Shown here: piece after piece, positions 27,442 to 34,604 of the stretch
Layout of the letters: every line of letters begins with the position of its first letter
How positions within the stretch are numbered: position 1 is the first letter of the stretch
Notes under the pieces: model-generated
What the model was told of the DNA's origin: nothing
Databases searched by the model: none
The model's input: the letters and a program-made list of their open reading frames with translations, nothing else
Origin: Pseudomonadota bacterium
Lineage (GTDB): Bacteria; Pseudomonadota; Gammaproteobacteria; JAADHS01
Reading direction: 5' to 3'
Length of the DNA: 64,000 bases
NCBI GenBank assembly: GCA_021821045.1
Contig: JAKACW010000001.1
Coordinates: forward strand, 27,198 to 91,197
Program-made: the position numbers and the translations under genes

Positions 27442-27643
27442 GACCAATACCACTCCCTTAGACTCGCTGTTTAACACGTGCGACTCAGCCTGGACGCAGC
27501 CAGACCCGCTCCTTTTCGTGCCGCAAGCTGGTATTCAGTCGGTTCCAAGTCGATACCGAAGGAAACTTGCCCGCAAACTGGTAATACTTCGCCTTTTAAT
27601 GCCGTTTCGTGCTTGCACAATAACGTGCGATTGTGACCGGATG

Positions 27644-27661
27644 ATTAAGTTTTTGTGTCAG
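27644..27661 (-). promoter_or_regulatory. Weak Pho-box-like element upstream of the PEP-CTERM gene
   Basis: Minus-strand CTGACACAAAAACTTAAT has one good half (CTGACAC, 6/7) and one poor half (3/7), and no convincing -10 after 10 bp. The 244-bp gap it sits in also has a GCAC-AATAAC-GTGC dyad at 27613-27628 and nothing else clear. Confidence 0.25.
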
Positions 27662-27685
27662 GCTTCTTGGATACTGATCACCGGA

Positions 27686-28252
27686 CTAGGCCATCCAGTC
27701 CAGCACCAGCGGAAAAATCCAAGCGTCGGCCACTTGCACCACTACCAAACCTAGAATCGCACCGGCCACAACGTCAGAGACATAGTGCAGACCCAAAATC
27801 ACTCGCGACAACGCGACACAGACGGCGAACGGCACGACGAATGGCATCAGCCCAGGGTGGGCCGAACAAACAATCAACGAGAATGTCACCGCATGCAGAG
27901 TGTGACCGGAGGGAAAACTGAACTCGTCCAGGGGCGCAGTGCCGCGTGTGATCCGAGGCGAAACGGCACAGGGACGCGGTCGACCCGTGCGCTCTTTGAG
28001 AAGTTTGTAGATGGCCAGCGCGATTAATCCCGCCACAAACATCTTCGCCGATGTCTGCAAACCCTCGGCACCGAACAGCAGTGGCAGCAACTGCATCAGC
28101 GTGTACCAGAAAACACCGTCGCCCAGTCTGCTGATTCCGGCGAAGAACGCTTTGATGCACTGGGTTTGGCAACCCCGATTTACCGAAACGGTAAGGGCAA
28201 GATCCGCGTCGATGACCCGATTCGCCAGAGCCGATTCCCGTATCGAAATCAT
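27686..28252 (-). CDS. PAP2-family membrane phosphatase
   Basis: The 188-residue integral membrane protein has the three PAP2 phosphatase motifs in order: KERTGRPRP (K-x6-RP), FPSGHTLHA (PSGH) and SRVILGLHYVSDV (SR-x5-H-x3-D), separated by membrane helices. These enzymes dephosphorylate lipid phosphates such as phosphatidic acid, undecaprenyl pyrophosphate or lipid A. ATG 28252 is preferred over GTG 28267 because GGAGG sits eight bases before it. Beside a glycolipid-type glycosyltransferase and diacylglycerol kinase, a role in making diacylglycerol or recycling undecaprenyl phosphate is plausible but unproven. Confidence 0.9.
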   Translation of the reverse strand: MISIRESALANRVIDADLALTVSVNRGCQTQCIKAFFAGISRLGDGVFWYTLMQLLPLLFGAEGLQTSAKMFVAGLIALAIYKLLKERTGRPRPCAVSPRITRGTAPLDEFSFPSGHTLHAVTFSLIVCSAHPGLMPFVVPFAVCVALSRVILGLHYVSDVVAGAILGLVVVQVADAWIFPLVLDWMA

Positions 28253-28322
28253 GGCGTGGCCCTCCACACTGTTTTGCTCGATACACTATCGGCCGGCGAC
28301 GTTACAATACGGCGACGATTTG

Positions 28323-28340
28323 ATGAATTTTTGGTGACAG
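28323..28340 (-). promoter_or_regulatory. Pho-box-like element upstream of the PAP2 gene
   Basis: Minus-strand CTGTCACCAAAAATTCAT has a perfect first half (CTGTCAC, 7/7) and a weak second half (AATTCAT, 4/7). No good -10 lies at 10 bp; TATTGT at 13 bp is possible. The first half is also one arm of the hairpin at 28333-28356. Confidence 0.35.
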
Positions 28341-28356
28341 CGGTCCCGCTGTCACC
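28333..28356. other. Perfect hairpin at the end of the GT4 gene
   Basis: GGTGACAGCGG and CCGCTGTCACC form an 11-bp inverted repeat around two bases, touching the GT4 stop codon. The minus-strand RNA would follow it with AAAAAUUC, not a U-tract, so it is not a normal intrinsic terminator. It may slow RNA decay or bind a protein. Confidence 0.6.
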
Positions 28357-29546
28357 TACGAAGCTTGCGCCGACATGGCTGCTCGCAGATAGGCCTCGAA
28401 TTCGGTGACAATGGCCTGCCAGCTGAATTTTTCCGCAGTGGCCGGGGCCAACGCACCCAAGCGGCGCCTCAAGTCCGAGTCCGCCGCCAATTTTACGACT
28501 TCGTCCACGAACGCATCTTCGCGGCCGAGAGGCACCGCGATACCATTTTCTCCCGTTCGCACCGCGATCCGCGCCGCTGCATAGTCAAAAACAACCACCG
28601 GCAGGCCGCTGGCCATGGCTTCCAAGGTGACATTACCAAACGTCTCACTTGCGCTCGGAAAAACAAACACATCGCCCGAAGCGTAGATCTGCGCCAACGC
28701 TTCGCCGTGCCGTTCGCCGTAAAAAATCAGATCGGGATATTCTCGTTCTAAACGAGCTCCATCGGGTCCATCACCGACTAACACGAGGCGAGCCCTTGGG
28801 GCCACTTCGCGGGCTTTTTGCGCCGCGCGCACGGCTAGGTCGATATTTTTCTCCCCCGCCAACCGGCCTACGTAAAGCAGCAGCGGATCTTGCGGATCGA
28901 AACCAAGCGTGCGTCTCAAGTCCTCGCTGCGTTTGCATGGATGGAACAAGTCCGCGTCAACGCCGCGGCCCAGCGTCCTCGGATTATTGATGCCGAAGCG
29001 CCGCACGACGGCCGCTTGACTCTCCGTGGGAACGAGCGTGGTGGCGGTGCGATTATGGAAGTAACGGAAATAGCGGGTAATGGCCGGTTCGAGCCAGCCG
29101 ATGGAATAGTGTTTGCTGTACTGCTGAAAGTTGGTGTGAAAGCCGCTCACGACCGGTATCCGCCGGCGCTGCGCTTCCTTCAATGCGGAGAGTCCCAGCG
29201 GGCCTTGAGTCGCGACGTACATGACATCAGGCAGATGTTCTCGCCGCCACAGTGCGGCCATTACGCCGCCGGCGGGAAGGCCCATGCGCATCGAAGTGTA
29301 ACCGGGGATCGGCATGCCGGTGACATAGCGGGCCTTGACCTTGGGATAAGCCCCGACGCCCCGATCATGCCGAAACGGCGTGATCAATTGCACGGCATGG
29401 CCGGCATCAACGAGTCCGTCCGCCAATCGGCCCAGGGTCATGGCGACGCCGTTGGTTTCCGGCGGGAAGGTCTCCGACACCAGACAGACCGTCAGAGACT
29501 CTCGGGTAGGGAAGGTCGGGCCGCGCTCACGCACCTTATCAAGCAT
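28356..29546 (-). CDS. GT4 glycosyltransferase of the MgtA/SqdX glycolipid type
   Basis: The 396-residue GT-B enzyme starts its fold with VCLVSETFPPETNGVAMTL and GRLADGLVDAGHAVQLITP, the signature of MgtA/SqdX-like transferases that make glycosylated diacylglycerols. It also has the FHTNFQQYSKHYSIGW acceptor segment, YVGRLAGEKNIDLAVRAA and the donor-site motif SETFGNVTLEAMASGLPVV (E-x7-E). The lipid gene neighbourhood (olsF, PAP2, dgkA) supports a membrane lipid acceptor, though related enzymes also act on polysaccharide lipids. The donor sugar is unknown. Confidence 0.85.
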   Translation of the reverse strand: MLDKVRERGPTFPTRESLTVCLVSETFPPETNGVAMTLGRLADGLVDAGHAVQLITPFRHDRGVGAYPKVKARYVTGMPIPGYTSMRMGLPAGGVMAALWRREHLPDVMYVATQGPLGLSALKEAQRRRIPVVSGFHTNFQQYSKHYSIGWLEPAITRYFRYFHNRTATTLVPTESQAAVVRRFGINNPRTLGRGVDADLFHPCKRSEDLRRTLGFDPQDPLLLYVGRLAGEKNIDLAVRAAQKAREVAPRARLVLVGDGPDGARLEREYPDLIFYGERHGEALAQIYASGDVFVFPSASETFGNVTLEAMASGLPVVVFDYAAARIAVRTGENGIAVPLGREDAFVDEVVKLAADSDLRRRLGALAPATAEKFSWQAIVTEFEAYLRAAMSAQAS

Positions 29547-29553
29547 ATGCGCA

Positions 29554-29587
29554 AGTTTCGGTTAGTTTTGTTAAGGATTGATGACAA
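29554..29587 (-). promoter_or_regulatory. Possible PhoB box and -10 for the GT4 gene
   Basis: Minus-strand TTGTCATCAATCCTTAAC (29570-29587), halves 6/7 and 4/7, then GAAACT (29554-29559) after 10 bp. A start site here would leave almost no leader before ATG 29546, which weakens the -10 assignment. Confidence 0.3.
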
Positions 29588-29610
29588 TTCGGCCAATTGC
29601 CGCAACGCCG

Positions 29611-29644
29611 CTGTAACAAAAACTACACATCTGCGCGCTACAGT
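29611..29644 (+). promoter_or_regulatory. Putative PhoB box and -10 for the OlsB-like gene
   Basis: Plus-strand CTGTAACAAAAACTACAC (29611-29628): the first half is good (6/7) and the second poor (3/7). TACAGT (29639-29644) follows after exactly 10 bp, ~30 bp before the start codon. Divergent from the box for the GT4 gene. Confidence 0.4.
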
Positions 29645-29673
29645 TCCCCAAAAGGAATTGTGGAGACTCACTC

Positions 29674-30480
29674 ATGCACAACAGAGCACTTATCGCCCAA
29701 CTGGCCGCGCTCGAAGTCCAGGGATCCAATATGACGGTCGGAATCGCCACCCAGCCGCAAATGATCCGTGCGTGTGAAACCCTATGCAGTTACCACGTCG
29801 GCGGGAGGAATCTCGCGGTCCTGCCGGACCGCAGTCATACGCGCCACCGCAGCTATCTCGCCGCGTGGAATACCATCACCGACCAGGTCATCGCGGCGGT
29901 GCCGCTTATCGACCCCTATCCCATCAGCACCCGATTCGGCGTAGCGAGCGAATTCGACAGCCGCGGCTTGCTGTCGGCGCTGCAAGGATGGGTGGTGGAA
30001 CTCGGCACCATCTGCGTTGTGCCGGAATACCGCGGCCGCCCGCAGATACTGCGCCGACTTATCAAAGAACTGAATGCCCATTTCGTCCGCATGAATATTT
30101 CCCACGTCATCACGTTGGGTCGCGTGCCGCGCCGGCTGGGCGACAACACCTTGCAGGCTATTATTGGCCGTGCCCGCGCAAGTGCCACGATGCCGTTTCT
30201 TCCGGTGCGCCCTTGGGTGGCCCACCCGAGCATCGAACCGGACCGATCCAAACCACCGCGCATCCCGTCGTCTATCAAGACTTGGCTGCGCGCCGGCGGC
30301 ATCATTCATCCCGTCCCGTCCTGGAACGCGTCCACGAACGTGGCTGCGTTCCTGATGTATATGAATGTCGCGGCGCAACCGAAGCTGGACAGCAGAAGAC
30401 GCCCCGCGTTGCGGCGTCTTGAATGCGACATCAACTACGAGCCCGAAGACCGCCCATTCTTGGCCTGCGCCCTGAAGTAA
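29674..30480 (+). CDS. GNAT-type N-acyltransferase resembling OlsB / N-acyl amino acid synthases
   Basis: The 268-residue soluble protein has the GNAT-like core VELGTICVVPEYRGRPQILRRLIKEL (strand, pyrophosphate-binding loop RGRPQI, helix). It ends with KTWLRAGGIIHPVPSWNASTN and VAAFLMYMNV, an arrangement seen in acyl-ACP-dependent OlsB-like enzymes. A GGAG site precedes the start. It may make an acyl-amino acid or an alternative lyso-ornithine lipid beside the bifunctional OlsF. The substrate is not readable. The gene is isolated between the divergent GT4 gene and convergent dgkA. Confidence 0.6.
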   Translation: MHNRALIAQLAALEVQGSNMTVGIATQPQMIRACETLCSYHVGGRNLAVLPDRSHTRHRSYLAAWNTITDQVIAAVPLIDPYPISTRFGVASEFDSRGLLSALQGWVVELGTICVVPEYRGRPQILRRLIKELNAHFVRMNISHVITLGRVPRRLGDNTLQAIIGRARASATMPFLPVRPWVAHPSIEPDRSKPPRIPSSIKTWLRAGGIIHPVPSWNASTNVAAFLMYMNVAAQPKLDSRRRPALRRLECDINYEPEDRPFLACALK

Positions 30481-30507
30481 CCGCTGAGCCCCGGCCGCTG
30501 AAGATTC

Positions 30508-30873
30508 TCAGGCGTCGAACAACACCAACCACCACACCACCGGCACGGTGACCAGCGACACAAACACCGCGGCCGAGCCGATGTCTTTGGCGCGCCGCGC
30601 CAGGTCGTGATCATCCTCGCTGATTCGATCGACAGTGGCTTCTACCGCCGAGTTCATCAGTTCCGTTATCAATACCAACAGCAGACACCCGACCATAAGC
30701 GCGCGCTCGATGCCATTGTGACCCAACCATATGGCAATCGGCGCGAGAATCACAAATAAGGTCAATTCGATTCTAAACGCTTCCTCGAAGCGCAGCGCGT
30801 CACGAAAGCCGGCCATGGAGAAGCCGAATGCCTTGATGACATGCCGAAGACCGCGGACGTGGTTATAGCGCAC
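30508..30873 (-). CDS. dgkA: Diacylglycerol kinase
   Basis: The 121-residue integral membrane protein has three predicted spans and the prokaryotic DgkA signature ITELMNSAVEATVDRISEDD followed by HDLARRAKDIGSAAVFVSLV, including the conserved Glu, Asn and Asp residues of the active site. It phosphorylates diacylglycerol to phosphatidic acid at the inner membrane. The start is GTG. It lies 39 bp after the coiled-coil gene with a REP-like palindrome between them, so it may be cotranscribed with the ExbB operon or separate. Confidence 0.93.
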   Translation of the reverse strand: MRYNHVRGLRHVIKAFGFSMAGFRDALRFEEAFRIELTLFVILAPIAIWLGHNGIERALMVGCLLLVLITELMNSAVEATVDRISEDDHDLARRAKDIGSAAVFVSLVTVPVVWWLVLFDA

Positions 30874-30893
30874 TGCTTCTGCTCCCGATAAGA

Positions 30894-30916
30894 ATCGCGG
30901 ACATGTCCGCTCCTAC
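30894..30916. repeat. REP-like palindrome (copy 1)
   Basis: ATCGCGGACATGTCCGCTCC (+TAC) with a central palindrome GCGGACATGTCCGC. It covers the stop codon of the coiled-coil gene. Nearly identical to the copy at 33454. Confidence 0.7.
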
Positions 30917-31614
30917 TGGTCGTCTACTGCAGCGCTCATGTTGACTTCCACTTCACCCTTCATCTTGTATCGATACTCGGAAACCAGGTTCTCCATCTCC
31001 ACCCTCTTGAGCTTGGTCATGGGCTCCTTCTGCATGAGAGAATCCCACACGCCTTTGTTCTCGTAAAGATCGAGCACTTCGGTGCCCATAGTGAACAACT
31101 GGTTGTTCTTTTCGGCGCAGCGGTCGTAATCCGCGGCCTTGGTTTTGAGCGCGCTGGTGAGCTTGCTTTTCTCGGCTTCCACGGTGCGCAAGTTCTGCAC
31201 CAATTCCTTGTATTTGTCGACGATCTGCTGAATTTTGTCGTTTTGTTTTTCAATGTACTCGCGCAGTTTGGCGTCCGTCTCTTGATACTTGGTCAAGCTC
31301 GTCTGCGTCGACTCTGTTTTGTTTTTCGCGGCTGCGATTTCCTTCTTCAACTTCTTCTCCTGCGCGACGGCGTCATCCAGTTTTTTCTGCAGTTCGTCGT
31401 TTTCCCGCTGCAGCCGGTCGCGCTCCGCAGTCAACTGCTGCATTGCGGCCTGCACTTGCGCCCCGACCCCGCCGCCCGCGTCACGGCGAGTCGTTTGGGC
31501 ATTCACCGCCGTTGCCGCAAGCGCATTTAGGATCAGCAAGCCCAGGCAAATGTAAATAATTTTGGTGTATGTCCAAAATGGCTGAGTCTCAATTGGTGCG
31601 TCACGCGTTGCCAT
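30913..31614 (-). CDS. Membrane-anchored coiled-coil protein of the ExbB/TonB operon
   Basis: The 233-residue product has an N-terminal hydrophobic segment (IIYICLGLLILNALAATAVNA, ~19-39), then a long coiled coil from ~50 to ~165 rich in K/E/Q heptads such as ENDELQKKLDDAVAQEKKLK, and a C-terminal helical part with KEPMTKLKRVEMENLVSEYR. No enzymatic motif. A strong AGGAGG site precedes ATG 31614. It is 9 bp after the porin stop, last of the five-gene unit, and may link the TonB complex to a periplasmic partner. Resembles periplasmic spacer proteins; function unknown. Confidence 0.6.
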   Translation of the reverse strand: MATRDAPIETQPFWTYTKIIYICLGLLILNALAATAVNAQTTRRDAGGGVGAQVQAAMQQLTAERDRLQRENDELQKKLDDAVAQEKKLKKEIAAAKNKTESTQTSLTKYQETDAKLREYIEKQNDKIQQIVDKYKELVQNLRTVEAEKSKLTSALKTKAADYDRCAEKNNQLFTMGTEVLDLYENKGVWDSLMQKEPMTKLKRVEMENLVSEYRYKMKGEVEVNMSAAVDDQ

Positions 31615-31623
31615 CGTGTCCTC

Positions 31624-33414
31624 CTAGAACTTAGTTGAAATGTCCAACTGCACAGTGTCCACGCCAAACGGCGCGTAATCGATAGCATCCGCGGTTAGGT
31701 AACGCAACGTCACCCAAGTATTGTCCGCGATGCCATACTCACCCTTCAGGGTGTAACCCTTGGCGTCGGTTCCGCCGAGATGGAAGTCGGAATCGGTAAA
31801 AGCGTCAACCACCGCGTCTCGCTCCAACCGTTTATAAGTGAACTGAACACGCCAGCGCCGTGGATACGTCACTTGCGGCCAGCCCACAGTGATGCCCACT
31901 TGGTATCCGCTTGTCCGTTCTTCCACCTCCTGGCCAACCCGCGAGGCCACCTCCGCAGCATCAAAGGCCACATTTTCCAGATAGTCGAGACTGAGGATGA
32001 CATGGTGCGGGGCAAAGTTGGAGAAATCCGCCGCGAATGTAATCGCGGCCACGGCGTAGTCCGACGCTAGTGCCGCACGGTAGGCGGTTGCCGTAGCCGA
32101 GTTGGCGATATTGAAGACAGTGTTACCCTTTTGGAAGAACTGCGGCGACGTATAGTTCAGATCCGTGTTGCCGACGGTCGTGTTGCGGCGGCCGACGATG
32201 TTCTCATAGTCGAAATAGGACATGGCGACCGTGTAGGTAGATTGGTTATTGGCGATGAACTCGAACCCGACCTGCGCGCCGTAAAGCCACTTGTCATCCT
32301 CAGACAACTCCACTTCCTGTAGAGGAAACGCCCCCGCGGTTACAAACATGACACGGTCGTGCTCGGTCAAGTCCATCAGATCGTCACTGCTGCGGAGGTT
32401 GAAGCGATAGGTTCCGGCCAGACCGTCGAAATTCAAGTCGTCGTCGAACAGAAGGTCCGTCGTGAAAAACGGATTAGGCATGCGCCCTCCGCTAAGCGTC
32501 ATAAAAGTGAACCCGTTCAGATCGAAGTCGTCGTAGCGCAAATAGGCTTGGTCCCAGGCGACGGTGAACCCATTGAAGCTGTTACCCAAGGTTTGATTGG
32601 TCGAAACGGGATCACTCGTTCCGCCAGTGGCTAAGCGAAAGGCCGTCTTTAGCTTCGGCGTAATCGCGGCCTCGACGCCCACGCGGGCGCGAATGCGCAG
32701 GCGCTCGCGATCCTCGGTGGTATTCAGGTAAGCGTCATTCCCGGCCGCCGCGATGTCGCCTGTCTCATTAATCTTGTTGTAGTTGAAATAGGAAAAGGCC
32801 TGGTTCCCAGTGGCGAAGTCGTCCATTTGTGCCCGCAAACGAAAATCGCCCTTCACCTTAATGCGATCCACCCACTCCGGCGTGACGCCGGGCATTCCCC
32901 AGCGTTCCTGCTTGGCCTGGGACAACACACCGTCAATGGTGTCCTCTCGCAACCCGGCACGAACTTCATCACGAATTTGATTCTTGACGTTTTCCGGGAC
33001 GTATGGCACGCGAATGATCTTCTCGCCGGGCTTGGGCCCGGCCTCCTCGACCACCTGGGGCTGTTGCGCTTCTTGTTCCGCGCTATCGACGATGGTCTGC
33101 ACTTGTTCAGGCGTGAGCGTGCCCTGCTCGATCAAAGTATTCAGCACGGCGCGCAGCGTCGCGTCCAGTTCACGCACATTGCGCTGTTTTGGCGTTACCG
33201 GGGGCGGGCTGGACGGCGCTGAGGCTTCAACCGCTACGCTTTGTCGTTCCTGTGGCGCCGGATCGCCAGGTGGCGTCGCTTCGCTTGGCTGGGCGGAGGC
33301 GGCCTCTGTCGGCTGCGCCGGTACCGATTCCTCTTGAGCCCAGGCTAACCATGGAGTTGTGAAGAATTGAATGCATCCCAGCGTCGCAATCGTAAGAATC
33401 TTTTTCTGCGTCAT
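31624..33414 (-). CDS. Putative outer-membrane porin
   Basis: From ATG 33414 the ~596-residue protein has a signal peptide (KKILTIATLGCIQFFTTPWLAWA), a Pro/Ala/Glu-rich ~130-residue linker with a predicted helix DATLRAVLNTLIEQGTL, then from ~150 a long beta-barrel region: RIKVKGDFRLRAQMDDFA, LRIRARVGVEAAITPKLKTA and further amphipathic strands. It ends DTVQLDISTKF with the terminal Phe expected of outer-membrane barrels. It matches the putative-porin family that follows ExbB/ExbD/TonB genes in several gammaproteobacteria. Substrate unknown. Confidence 0.85.
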   Translation of the reverse strand: MTQKKILTIATLGCIQFFTTPWLAWAQEESVPAQPTEAASAQPSEATPPGDPAPQERQSVAVEASAPSSPPPVTPKQRNVRELDATLRAVLNTLIEQGTLTPEQVQTIVDSAEQEAQQPQVVEEAGPKPGEKIIRVPYVPENVKNQIRDEVRAGLREDTIDGVLSQAKQERWGMPGVTPEWVDRIKVKGDFRLRAQMDDFATGNQAFSYFNYNKINETGDIAAAGNDAYLNTTEDRERLRIRARVGVEAAITPKLKTAFRLATGGTSDPVSTNQTLGNSFNGFTVAWDQAYLRYDDFDLNGFTFMTLSGGRMPNPFFTTDLLFDDDLNFDGLAGTYRFNLRSSDDLMDLTEHDRVMFVTAGAFPLQEVELSEDDKWLYGAQVGFEFIANNQSTYTVAMSYFDYENIVGRRNTTVGNTDLNYTSPQFFQKGNTVFNIANSATATAYRAALASDYAVAAITFAADFSNFAPHHVILSLDYLENVAFDAAEVASRVGQEVEERTSGYQVGITVGWPQVTYPRRWRVQFTYKRLERDAVVDAFTDSDFHLGGTDAKGYTLKGEYGIADNTWVTLRYLTADAIDYAPFGVDTVQLDISTKF

Positions 33415-33453
33415 TATCCTTAGCCTTACCAGATCGATGTTCTTCTCGGTCAA

Positions 33454-33477
33454 ATTCGCGGACATGTCCGCTCCAAC
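33454..33477. repeat. REP-like palindrome (copy 2)
   Basis: TTCGCGGACATGTCCGCTCC with the same GCGGACATGTCCGC core as the copy at 30894, here between the TonB and porin genes. Confidence 0.65.
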
Positions 33478-33485
33478 AACCTCTC

Positions 33486-34142
33486 CTACAACCGCGAGGT
33501 GATCTTAAGCCGCACGGGCTGCGGCATGTCCTCCGGCGGCCGCTCTGCGACATGCCCCAACTCCATCAGCGCAACTTTTAGAGACTTATCCACTGACGTG
33601 TCGCCGGTGGAGTTCACAAGCTCTACCTTGTCGATAGCACCGTCCGGCGAGATCCAAACTTTCACTTTCACCGAGTATTTCTTGCTCCGAATGTCGCTGC
33701 GGTCATACAGGAAGTCCTGAATCATTTGGGTAACGACATTGCCGTAATAAGCAAAGCGGTCTCCGCCGCTGCCTACGAGTGAACGGCCGCCTTTGTTGCC
33801 GAGCAAGCCAAAAGCGTCTGCACCGCCGACACCGTCGGCATCCAGCCCCAGCAGGTCCCCCATCGGCGGTTCGTCGCTCGGCGCCTCAGGAACATCTTCA
33901 GGGACGGGCTCTTCGATCTTGACCTCCTCGATCTCCGGTTCGGGCGGCTTTTCGATCTTCGGAGGCGGCGGGGGTGGCGGCGGCGGCGTAATAAGCGAAA
34001 TCTGCTGCGCTACCTTCTTGTTCGATGGCTGGCTATCGAGGAAATTGGAAATGACGATAACCAAGCCAACACACACCACGCCGACGACGACAGCCGTGGC
34101 GATCATGGGCAGGAATCGGATCCAGCGGCGTTTTTCTGTCAT
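33486..34142 (-). CDS. TonB-family energy transducer
   Basis: The 218-residue protein has an N-terminal anchor (~11-33) after MTEKRRWIRF, then a proline-rich stretch of PPPPPPPPPK with KIEKPPEPEIEEV, and a C-terminal TonB_C-like fold: YYGNVVTQMIQDFLYDRSD, VKVWISPDGAIDKVELVNST and MPQPVRLKITSRL. It would transmit energy from ExbB/ExbD to an outer-membrane partner. It lies 40 bp after exbD. It is not followed by a TonB-dependent receptor here but by a porin, an unusual arrangement. Confidence 0.9.
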   Translation of the reverse strand: MTEKRRWIRFLPMIATAVVVGVVCVGLVIVISNFLDSQPSNKKVAQQISLITPPPPPPPPPKIEKPPEPEIEEVKIEEPVPEDVPEAPSDEPPMGDLLGLDADGVGGADAFGLLGNKGGRSLVGSGGDRFAYYGNVVTQMIQDFLYDRSDIRSKKYSVKVKVWISPDGAIDKVELVNSTGDTSVDKSLKVALMELGHVAERPPEDMPQPVRLKITSRL

Positions 34143-34181
34143 GACATCCGAGCGCGACCTACGCCATCCACCAACGCACGT

Positions 34182-34586
34182 TTATTTAACAAGACGCTGC
34201 GTAACCAGCCCCAATTGGGTGATCTCAAGCCGCCCCAACAAATCCAAAACATCCACAACGAGCTGATACTGAATCGAGGCATCGGCTTTCAGAACGACAG
34301 GCAGTTCCGGGTTGATCGACTTGTACTGGGCAAGTCGACTTTCCAGCTCCGACATGGTTACCGGATAGGTATCCAAAAAGATGGTGCCGTCCTGCGTGAT
34401 AGTGACGGACTTGGTTTGAGGTTTGGCCAGACTGGGCGCGGCGCTGGCCTTGGGTAAATTCACCACGATGCCCTGCACTGTGGCGGTGGTCATAATGATA
34501 AAAATCACCAACAATACGTACGCCAAGTCCAGCATTGGCGTTATGTTGATTTCATCGTAAAGCTTATCGTCACTCTGAACCTGCAT
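34182..34586 (-). CDS. exbD: Biopolymer transporter ExbD
   Basis: The 134-residue protein has the short cytoplasmic start DDKLYDEINITPMLDLAYVLL, where the Asp of PMLD is the conserved proton-relay residue, one membrane span and a periplasmic domain with VTITQDGTIFLD and PVVLKADASIQYQLVVDVLDLLG. ATG 34586 is used, with a purine-rich stretch ahead; an in-frame TTG at 34601 is possible. It forms the ion channel stator with the ExbB-like protein just upstream. Confidence 0.93.
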   Translation of the reverse strand: MQVQSDDKLYDEINITPMLDLAYVLLVIFIIMTTATVQGIVVNLPKASAAPSLAKPQTKSVTITQDGTIFLDTYPVTMSELESRLAQYKSINPELPVVLKADASIQYQLVVDVLDLLGRLEITQLGLVTQRLVK

Positions 34587-34604
34587 TACATCCGCCCCCA
34601 ACCC

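Noticed and set aside
26734..27661. A sigma54 (-24/-12) promoter upstream of the PEP-CTERM gene
   Set aside because: GGCACG is present in the gap but no TTGC follows at the required spacing.
28333..28356. Intrinsic terminator after the GT4 gene
   Set aside because: The stem is perfect but the minus-strand RNA continues AAAAAUUC and lacks a U-tract.
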